DNA from: CAYTGR01 sp964437445
GTDB taxonomy: Bacteria > Chloroflexota > Anaerolineae > B4-G1 > SLSP01
Length of the DNA stretch: 10,086 nucleotides
Direction of reading: 5' to 3'
Assembly (NCBI GenBank): GCA_964437445.1
Contig: CAYTGR010000091.1
Span: forward strand, 1-10,086
Positions within the stretch are counted from its first letter, which is position 1. Each line of letters opens with the position of its first letter. The position numbers and the translations under genes are program-made. Shown here in pieces: positions 1 through 8,100 of the stretch. The notes under the pieces are model-generated. The model was not told the origin of the DNA. It saw nothing but the letters and a program-made list of their open reading frames with translations, and made no database searches.

Positions 1-205
1 TATCCGCGCTGAGGAACCGCCCCAGGCCGGGCGAATAGAATCGTGCGCCGTAATCGTACACCCCCAGCGTGACCTCCTCCCGCTGGCCGGTGAAGCGCCG
101 ATTGGTGGGCAGGTCGCCGCTGTGCCAGCGCACCTCGCCGTAGGGGAAGTAGCGCGGCGCGCTCACTTTGGCATCGAGGGAGACGCCGTTGCACCCGCTC
201 GCCAT
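1..205 (-). CDS. Third RHS core (orphan cassette 3), partial, runs off the left edge
   Basis: The open frame reads from an ATG at 205 to the window edge: 68 codons, with RYFPYGEVRW, a Gly/Asp linker, NRRFTGQREEVTLGVYDYGARFYSPGLGRFLSAD. This matches cores 1 and 2 residue for residue over most of its length, and positions 1-105 align with 2988-3092 at roughly 92 percent identity by hand. Core homology begins only at about RYFPYGE; the first 18 residues (MASGCNGVSL...) do not match the other cores. An in-frame TAA lies just upstream and there is no Shine-Dalgarno, so it too is a truncated, probably silent cassette. It begins only 24 nt after the 120-residue membrane gene. A third variable tip and partner gene should follow beyond the window. 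Confidence 0.8.
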   Translation of the reverse strand, partial: MASGCNGVSLDAKVSAPRYFPYGEVRWHSGDLPTNRRFTGQREEVTLGVYDYGARFYSPGLGRFLSAD

Positions 206-229
206 CCCGCAGGAACAACAGTTTTAGAA

Positions 230-592
230 CTATTTTCTAAATCGCCAGATGATTCCCTTCACAATATCCGCAATGCCCCAGATCGTTCCTCCTACAAATA
301 GTAGTCCGACCACCCAACGCATCAGCACCAGCAGCCCGGCGCGACCATAAACCAATACGCTGGCAGTTCCGCCGATGGCCCAAATCAAACCTAATGATTG
401 CGTGAATGCTGCGCGCATATATATACTATCGCATTTAGATAGACAAAATATGTAGCACACTATTCCGCGGCAACTTACATGCCAATCGTTTGACCGGGAT
501 GAATGACAAAATACATGGTATAAGAACCCACCCAGGTAAATCAACCCACCCCAAATCACCGCACCGCTTATCAATGGGATTTTATCTAACAT
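230..592 (-). CDS. Small three-helix membrane protein, presumed immunity protein to CT2
   Basis: 120 residues, family not recognised. It begins 19 nt after the CT2 stop, with a weak AGGG seven bases before the ATG. Hydrophobic helices are visible at about 7-28 (LISGAVIWGGLIYLGGFLYHVF), 61-82 and 85-108. The loop between helices 1 and 2 is Cys-rich (C29, C41, C46, C50, C54), and the tail is basic (WRFRK). Position directly after an Rhs tip, small size and lower GC than the core mark it as the likely cognate immunity gene of the orphan cassette. It shows no obvious similarity to the 98-residue protein after CT1, as expected for partners of unrelated tips. A general membrane protein unrelated to immunity cannot be excluded. 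Confidence 0.7.
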   Translation of the reverse strand: MLDKIPLISGAVIWGGLIYLGGFLYHVFCHSSRSNDWHVSCRGIVCYIFCLSKCDSIYMRAAFTQSLGLIWAIGGTASVLVYGRAGLLVLMRWVVGLLFVGGTIWGIADIVKGIIWRFRK

Positions 593-611
593 TTTCTGGC
601 CCTATCCCCAA

Positions 612-1757
612 TCATTGTGCAATTCCTAGCAAAGTTGGAACAGAGTCGATAAGAACATCACGGAAAAAAGTGCGCCCCATCTCTCGTGCAAGCTCACCCT
701 CCAAATGATACATTTGCCGCCGCAACGCATTGGGAAACAGGGTTTGGGTAAGGTTGACGCAGCCGCGTACACTACTTGGAGTTGTGACCTCAGCCACCAT
801 CGCGGCCTCACGACTAGCCGAACTAAACCCGCTGCCTAGCCATTCAGCTACAAAACCAGTGGCTAAACCCATCCCCAATTGTGTCCCCGCGCGACTCCAG
901 TTAAGCGGACGTCCATGCGCTGTATCTTCTAACATTGATGCGCCAGCCGCAGTAAAACCTGAACTGGCAACAGACCCTATGCCGCCGGTGACGCCAGCCA
1001 CAGCGCCATCTATGCCCCCGCCAACAGTTTCGATGATGAAATCGGTCCTATCAAATGTCCCCCCAGTCAGGGAAGTAGCAATCATGTAACCTTCAGCAGA
1101 AGTAAGGACCCCCATCCCCGCTGCGCCAACCGCAGCGGCAGTTGTTGGTGCACCTATACCTGTCACGCTGGCTATCATCGCTGCCCCGGCGCCAGCGCCT
1201 ACACCGGTTCCAATAAGCGCTCCGCCAGCTGCGCCAGCAGCTGCTACAATAGCCAGATCTGTAGCAAATGCTGTCCAATCGCCATTCGTCGGGATTTGGG
1301 CTGTCAATAAATATGTGCCAGTTGTGAATAATGCCCCAACAACTGCGCCAGCTAAAGCGGTTGGAATATGCCCACTTGGATCGCTATACCTGACCGGATT
1401 ATTGAGCACATACGCATACCGATTGAGGCTCTGTGGCCTCCCCGCCTCCGGGACGAGCGTATCCGCGCTGAGGAACCGCCCCAGGCCGGGAGCATAGAGC
1501 CGCGCGCCGTAATCATACACCCCCAGCGTGACCTCCTCCCGCTGGCCGGTGAAGCGGCGGTCGGTGGGGAAGGGGCTGGCCGCGAAGTCGGGCCGCGTTT
1601 CACCGTAGGGGAGGTAGCGCCGTTGGCTGAGCAGGGTCCCGGTCACGGTAGTGGCCAGGGCGGCGCTGCCCAGGGCGTCCGCGTGGAGGTAGGTGAGGGT
1701 GATGCCCGGCTGCACGGCGATCCGCGGCCCGCCGAGGTTGTTAAGGTACCACTCCAT
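612..1757 (-). CDS. Orphan 5'-truncated Rhs: RHS core 2 fused to a second variable tip, CT2
   Basis: 381 residues. Residues 1-130 are an RHS core (GGPRIAV, YLHADALGS, RYLPYGETR, FTGQREE, RFLSAD, NNPVRYSDPSGH) nearly identical to the core of the full-length Rhs. Residues 131-381 are a different tip. CT2 starts with hydrophobic Gly/Ala-rich segments (about 133-153, 167-203, 206-218) with glycine-zipper spacing (GGALIGTGVGAGAG), then a mixed region, then a charged final part (ALRRQMYHLEGELAREM). The catalytic class is not recognised. It has no signal peptide, no YD shell and no good Shine-Dalgarno. An in-frame TGA lies about ten codons upstream of the ATG, so it is not simply a longer gene read too short. 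It is best read as a stored tip cassette that becomes functional when recombined onto the full-length Rhs. The frame is intact, which argues for recent displacement or continued use. Confidence 0.85.
   Translation of the reverse strand: MEWYLNNLGGPRIAVQPGITLTYLHADALGSAALATTVTGTLLSQRRYLPYGETRPDFAASPFPTDRRFTGQREEVTLGVYDYGARLYAPGLGRFLSADTLVPEAGRPQSLNRYAYVLNNPVRYSDPSGHIPTALAGAVVGALFTTGTYLLTAQIPTNGDWTAFATDLAIVAAAGAAGGALIGTGVGAGAGAAMIASVTGIGAPTTAAAVGAAGMGVLTSAEGYMIATSLTGGTFDRTDFIIETVGGGIDGAVAGVTGGIGSVASSGFTAAGASMLEDTAHGRPLNWSRAGTQLGMGLATGFVAEWLGSGFSSASREAAMVAEVTTPSSVRGCVNLTQTLFPNALRRQMYHLEGELAREMGRTFFRDVLIDSVPTLLGIAQ
1414..1575 (-). repeat. Direct repeat, copy 2 (within orphan RHS core 2)
   Basis: Partner of the block at 2942-3103, in the same orientation and the same codon phase. 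Crossing over between the copies would delete 1528 bp containing CT1 and its presumed immunity gene, and would join CT2 in frame to the full-length shell. A second, less perfect homology segment lies beside it (about 1599-1700 against 3122-3221). Confidence 0.92.
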
Positions 1758-1783
1758 TATAGCCGCAGGCGGTTGGGTTACAA
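1756..1783 (-). promoter_or_regulatory. Possible weak promoter at the head of orphan cassette 2
   Basis: On the minus strand TTGTAA (1778-1783) is followed after 16 bases by an exact TATAAT (1756-1761). The -10 overlaps the ATG at 1757, so any transcript would start inside the orphan core and could serve the downstream 120-residue membrane gene rather than the core frame. A chance match is possible. Confidence 0.3.
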
Positions 1784-1864
1784 GTCACGTTGCGAAGGGG
1801 CAGCGGCCATGGAGTTGCTGGCGGCGGGCGGAACCCCCTTAAGAGAACCCCCCACCAACACGGA

Positions 1865-1887
1865 CTCCTCCCGCTGGCCGGTGAAGC
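1865..1887 (-). repeat. Remnant of a fourth RHS core
   Basis: A 23-base perfect match to all three cores (3061-3083, 1533-1555, 74-96), encoding FTGQREE. It sits only 12 nt after the stop of the 98-residue membrane gene. Similarity stops abruptly on both sides. The frame continues about 30 codons to a TAA near 1778 without resembling the core. It is probably a recombination scar or decayed cassette head. Confidence 0.75.
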
Positions 1888-1898
1888 AACCGATGAAT

Positions 1899-2195
1899 CT
1901 AAGGCACTACCAATAACAAGATTATCCCCCCAAGTATCATTAAACAACCGCTAATTATCATCGCCAGAGCGTACACCCTAATATGTCGAGAGGTAAGTCG
2001 AGGTGAATCTTCTTTGGGTAGTTTCATATGCCATGGATGCCAGAATCCATAAATGGCATTATACATTAGAGACCCGATTGGCAAAGATTTAGGATTCTTG
2101 AATAGATGCACTCCTAACGAAATCAAGACCAAACTTATAAGGAATACAACTAGCAGATTACCGACCTTTGATTGTAGGGGCAAACTCTTTGCCAT
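1899..2195 (-). CDS. Small two-helix membrane protein, presumed immunity protein to CT1
   Basis: 98 residues, not recognised by family. The start at 2195 is supported by AAGAGGT a few bases upstream and lies inside the end of the Rhs gene: the first 38 nt also encode the last twelve Rhs residues and its stop, so translation is probably coupled. Visible features are a hydrophobic helix at about 12-32 (NLLVVFLISLVLISLGVHLF), an aromatic/His loop (YGFWHPWHM, 49-57), a charged stretch 58-73, and a second helix at about 74-97 ending at the C-terminus. In Rhs systems the gene directly after the tip is usually the cognate immunity gene, and this position, overlap and similar low GC fit that role. 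A membrane protein would protect against a toxin that acts on or enters through the membrane (inference). Confidence 0.72.
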   Translation of the reverse strand: MAKSLPLQSKVGNLLVVFLISLVLISLGVHLFKNPKSLPIGSLMYNAIYGFWHPWHMKLPKEDSPRLTSRHIRVYALAMIISGCLMILGGIILLLVVP

Positions 2196-5100
2196 AAACT
2201 ACCTCTTGAATAGGCACTTCATAGAACGATTGAGAAAAGTTATTTATTAAGCTTGCAGCGTCACACCAAATGGGAATGAATATGCCTCCAACACTTAAAG
2301 CTGTATCACCCACATCACCCCAATCGAAATTACCATCTTTACTATTCCTGATAATTCCCCTGACAGCGTCGAACTCACCAAGCACCTTCATAACATCAAT
2401 GCCTTTGTAGCCAGCTTGGAGTATATTAACAGCTCGTCCCCCCAAACCACCAGGAGGAATGACATCAGCTAAGAGCCCGGCAGCATCAAATACCATTCCA
2501 GTCCAATCAATATGACTTGGATCGACACCTGCATATGAAAAATGATAGGCGTCAATATATCCTGATCCCCAGCCACGAGTATTACTACCATGCGTGAGAT
2601 AAGCCTCTCCCAATGAACCTGCAAAACCAAAGGGTACTATTTTGCCATTGTCAGGCCTAAGATACAGTTGTCCATCCATTTCAATGAATTGCCCGTAAAA
2701 CAATGTCTCTGGAGGGGAAGGTTGCCAAAAATTTGGCAGACGAGTGAGGATTTCTATTGAATCACCCAAAAGAGCTCTATTTAAAACCGCAAGCCAACCC
2801 CATCTACCTTCCCATTTACCACCCTTTTCAAAAAATGAAAGCACCTCTTCCCAATTCTCTGCATCGCAATATTTAACGATCTCGTCACGAGTGAAATGTC
2901 CTGTTGGGTCAGTATACCTGAGCGGATTCCCCAACACGTAAGCATACCGATTGAGGCTCTGCGGCCTCCCCGCCTCCGGGACGAGCGTATCCGCGCTGAG
3001 GAACCGCCCCAGGCCGGGAGCATAGAGCCGCGCGCCGTAATCATACACCCCCAGCGTGACCTCCTCCCGCTGGCCGGTGAAGCGCCGGTCGGTGGGGAAG
3101 GGGTCGCTGCTCCAGCGGGTTTCGCCGTAGGGGAGGTAGCGCCGCTGGCTGAGCAGGGTCCCGGTCACGGTGGTGGCCAGGGCGGCGCTGCCCAGATGGT
3201 CCGCGTGGAGGTAGGTGAGGGTGTTCGCGGTCCCTGTGCGCTCGCGTACGGCGATGCGCTGGCCGTTGAAGTAGTAATAGATCGTCACGCGGGAGAAGGT
3301 GAGCATGATGGGCGTAGATACGCTCCAGGCACTGAGATTGCCTACCTGGTCCTGACTGCGGACCCGGAAAGTGTAAACGTGCCCGGCTACGCCGGTGAAG
3401 GTACTCGTCGTGTTGGGGGTGTACAACCAGGGCTGCCAGGCCCCGCCATCCTGCTGGAATTGTACTTCAAACGGCGTGGCCGCCAACCCCGAGCCATCGT
3501 CACTGCCGCTCCAGCTGACCGTCACTGTATTCTGCCAGTGATACTCTGGCAGCGCACCGATCTGTGCCGTGGGGGCTACAGCATCTTGAGTGGAGAAAAT
3601 CGGACCGGCCCACTCCGAATAGAGATTGAGGATGGGCTTCCAGGCCCTGACACAGTAATAATAGGTAACCCCATGGGTCAAGCCGGTAAAAACATAGTAG
3701 CTTTGGCCTAACCAGGGGGAATCCACGGCCGCCTCGTCGTCACAATTGGCGGTCGGCACCCGGCGCGCCTGGTATTGCAACGTTTCATCAAATTCCCATT
3801 CCACAGTGTTTGCTGTCCCGGCCGTATAGGCTGGCAACGGGTAGAGCACCGGAGTGGGCACCAGGGGTATCGGTGTCCGTCTGGGCACCAGGGGCAAATC
3901 CGGGGCAGGTTGCGTTGGTGCTCTCCCCGCCGCTTCTGATGTTGCCGGAGCGGCGGTTAAGGGAAGGGGTGGGGGGGTGCTCTGGCCGGTACCGCCCGCC
4001 GGGGCAGTCAATTGAACTTCATAGAGCTGACTAAGGTAGAGTGTGGTAGTCACTCCCTGACTGGTGGTGACCTCTTTCTTCACCAGAGCGCCATCGCCAT
4101 CGTACCAGAAACGGGTCACAGCCGCGGTAGGGGTGGCGGTGATCACGCTCGGCCGGTTCTCGGCGTTCCAGACCTGGGTGTAGGTCAGGCCATTTTCTGC
4201 GCGGCTGGTCATGTTGCCGTTGGCATCGTACCAGTAGCGCTGCGTCCCGGTCAGGTGCGTGACGGCGTGCACGTGCGCCGGGTCGCTGTACCCGTAGGTC
4301 ACGCCGTTTTTCGTCAGCAGGTTGCCGGTCGGGCCGTAGGTGTAGCTCTCCTGGTACTGCCCCTGGCCCACGCCGTTGGTGCTCGCCGCCACCAGCCGGT
4401 CCAGCGCATCGTAGGTAAAGGTCTGCACCTGGTTGCTGTTGGTCGTATCGGTGATGGTTTTGACGTTGCCCACCGGATCGTAAGTATACTGCAAATTCAG
4501 CAGATTGCTCACCTGCAATTGCTGCAAGCGGAAGTTGTCGGCCCGGTAGGTATAGGCCGTGGTCAGGCCGTTGCCCAACGCGACGCTCGTCGGCTGGCCC
4601 AGGGCATTGTAGACGGCGTTGGTGACGTAGGTGCTGGCCCCGCTCAAGGTGTTCGGCAGCCCAGCGGCATTGTAAGTGGTGGTGACCACCTCCCCGTCGG
4701 GGTAGGTCTGCGTCACCACCCGATCCAGCGCGTCATACGTGGTGGTGGTGGTGAACGCGCCCACCCCGGTGATGGTTTTCACCTCCCGCGTCACGCGCCC
4801 GCGGACGTCGTAGGTCCAGGCGGTACTGCCGGTGGCGTCGGTCATGCCCGTGCGCTGGCCGCGGCCAAACTGGGTTGTCCCATCATAGGCGTCATAGGTA
4901 TAAGCCACGGGTACCCCGCTGCAGCTCCCGCTGTAGCTCTTACCGGTCAACCGGTTGAGCGGGTCGTAACCAAAGGTGATAACACACCCGCGCGCGTCGG
5001 TCTGCTGCGTCAGGTTGCCGGCCGGATCATATTGGTAGCTCCACAGGCCCATGTCGGGATCCCGCATCGCCATTTTGCGCCCTAAGGCGTCATAGGTCAT

Positions 5101-8100
5101 GACGGTGGTGACGCCTAACGTGTCGGTCAGGCAGGTCAAGTGGCCTAAAACATCGTAGTTGTATTGGGTTTCCTGGTAGCTGCCATCTTGCCGCCAGAGC
5201 AGGGTGGTTTTATCATGGGCCACTTGGGCCGTCCCATACCAATAAACCCGGTATTCCAGACTATGACCGGTCCGCCCGGTGGTATCAAAGTAGAGGGTGA
5301 ATTCACTGAAATTGTTCAGGCCACCGAGAAAATCACTGCGTCGCAGCAGGCGGCTGGCCAGGACGCGCTGGTTGTCGGTATAGTCACTCACGTCAATCTT
5401 GACGACGACGTCATCGGCCCCGCCGGTGGTATCCCGCGCCAACCGGAACCGGGCTTGCTGCCCGGGGCCGCTCTGCGCCGGCGCTTGATAGGGACCATAG
5501 GTGAGCGTATTAGCGCCGGCCCCGGCGGCCGGAGAGAGCCAGACGCCACCACTGGCGCTCCCGATCAAGTGGGATAACGCCGAGCCTTCGGCTTCATAAA
5601 CCTGTGGCGTCAAGGTCGGTTCGCTCAGATATTCGCGTGCTCGCACCAGTTGACCGGCCGCGTCCAGTACGCTATCCCGGCGGTGGCCGTTAGCGTCAAT
5701 CTCGGTAGTGGTAGTTGCCCCATACCAGGCAGTAGTTACGCTATTATCCGGCCCCTGGACGACGACCGGGTGACCCAGCGCATCGTATTGGGTGGCAGTG
5801 CGGGGACGGCTATCCCAGCCGGCCGTGCGGGTGAACTCCCACGTGAAAGTTTCCTCGGCCGGCAGGTAACTACGCACCACCTGGCCCGATGCGTTATAAA
5901 CATAGTTGGTCACACTCTGAATAGCGCCGTTTTGTTGTTCTACTCGTTTCTGCACCAACCGCCCCAGTCCATCGTAGAAGTGGGGGTTGGGTTGGACACA
6001 TCCCCCACAGCCACTCTGCTCGCGCAAGATTTCCAGTACCCGTAAACCCTTCAATCCGTTGAGATTGTACCCATCAGTGTACTGGTATTCCAGCGTTGGT
6101 TGTGTTGCGCTATCTCCCGGCCGGATCACTTTGCGCAACCGTCCAAAAGTGTCGTAATGGTAGGTCGTGGCGATCCCATTGGTATCGGTAACCATCTTAA
6201 CCTGCCCGGCCAGACCGGTGTCGGTCGGGAGACCGTTGAGTCCATAGTAGGCTGTTGCCGTGCATTGGGTGAGCGCGTTGCACACCTGGAGCGGGTAGAG
6301 ACGATAGACGCTGTCGTAGCTGGTACGGGTGGCGTAGCCGCGGGTGTCGGTCGTCACCGTGGGGTTCCCCCAGGCATCATAGGCATAGGTGGTAGTAGCC
6401 CAGGCAGTAGTGCCCAGCAGCCCCTGGCCGGTCAAAGTGACCAAACCGCGCGTGATCTGGGTGCTCTGGCCCCACCGGGCTGCCTCATAAGTATAGTCAT
6501 CGTAATACCGGAAGGATTGAGTGGCTAATTGGCTGCCAGGGGTCAGCGTGACCACAGTCGTATAATCAGCCCAATCGGCCGTACTGACCACCCAGGTTTG
6601 CACGACCGCCCCGTCCACCCGCAACTGCATAACCGGCCATCCATCGGCATAGGAGCCTTTGGCGCGAATCACCACCGTTTGGGCGCCCCCGGTGGCCGTC
6701 GTCACGCGCGTGCGCAAGGCCCCAAAGGTAGAGACAACTTCCCGGCCCGGGAGCACCGCGACGCCGTCAAAAGCGGTTTGCCCGGCCCCCCGGTCGTAGC
6801 GGACGGCATTGCTTTCGGCCTGGAGCACCTGATTCCCGACGGTGATGGCATCTACGTACAGATTGCGGTCGCCGCTGGCACAGCCGGCCGGCACGCAGTA
6901 GTCGTTGGTGAAAGCGACATCCAGGGCATTCTGTCCCCCCAGGCCGGCATAGAGCTCCTCCCGGTATGGCAAACCGATCAGCCAGGTGCCGTTATCCAGA
7001 TTGAAGTAGTCACGATACTGAACCCGTTCGTCCCCTACGTCGGCGAGGCGGGCCACGGCCACTTCGTCCACATAAATGGCACCGGCGCCGGGGGTCACAT
7101 AATACAGGTGAATCCGCAGCTGGCCGGTGGCGTTAGCCGTATAGGGCCAGGTAACCTCTGTCCAGTCGGTTGGCGGCACGAAACTGGGACTGGAAGTGGT
7201 GTTATGGCCCTGAGTGTCGTGCAACCAAAGCCGAAATTGTCCCGTAGTGCCCGGGGTGGCCCGGACCCGGGCCCGCACGAGATAGGTGGTTCCAGAGATC
7301 AGCCCGCTGACATCCTGGTAGGCTCCGCCGGCCGTCGGGCCCTGGAGCTCCAGACTGGCCCGCCCGGCCCAGGCCACGGCAGTGGTCTGGGTGGCCGCCA
7401 GGGGATGAGTCCAGAAAGGGTTCCACCCTGGGATAGGATTCGTCGTTGCCGAATCTTCAAAGCCGGCATTGATCAAGCGTTCTTCCGCGCCGTAGTCATA
7501 CTCAGCGAGCACATTACCGTAGCGGTCATAAGTGTAAGCGGTGCGCGTGGTCGCTGTCAGACCTTGACCGGCGCGCGCCGTGGTTACCTCCATAGCCCGA
7601 ATCTGGATGGCATCCAGTCCATTCTTGCTGTTGGGGTTCCGGTTAGTACCGGAGGCCTCAAACGAAGGATTGGGAACCAGATTGGTGGCGGGTGCGGTGG
7701 CCGAGACCAGCGCCAAATCATCAAACCAGACCCAGCCATTGACATTGCCGTCTGTCACCAGCCGCAAGCGGAGGCTCGTGTTCGTCCCACTGTTCCAGGT
7801 GCCCCGCACATACTGCCATTGGTGATTCTGAGTCGCGGCAAGGGTTAGTTCTCCGGGGATGTCGTTCATGTCAATATAAGCGCTTCCGGCGGTCGCGGTT
7901 TTGTAAATCCAGCCGGAGAGCGTGTAGACCGTATTAGGGGTAATGGCAATAGGCTCGCTCACGGTAGAAACCCCGCCTCCACTGTTGGAGGTGAAGGTAG
8001 ACCGCAGCGCACTCTGGCCGCTGTGCACTTGATCGTTACTGCGTTGATGGGAGGACGCCTCACTCCAGTAAGTGGCATCCGGATAGACGCTGAGCAGCTG

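Noticed and set aside
1831..1852. Two copies of GAACCCCC 14 bases apart as a possible operator or repeat unit
   Set aside because: Only two short copies with a C run, no symmetry and no further copies seen nearby. Chance is likely.
1741..1947. 68-residue minus-strand frame across the gap between cassettes 1 and 2
   Set aside because: It overlaps the end of the 98-residue gene and the scrap of core in a different frame, with no ribosome site and low-complexity Pro/Arg content.
4012..7848. Several long open frames on the plus strand (for example 4012-5085 and 6529-7848) opposite the Rhs gene
   Set aside because: They lie wholly antisense to an excellent coding frame, their translations are Gly/Val/Arg-rich without domain signals, and they lack Shine-Dalgarno sites. 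They arise because high GC removes stop codons.
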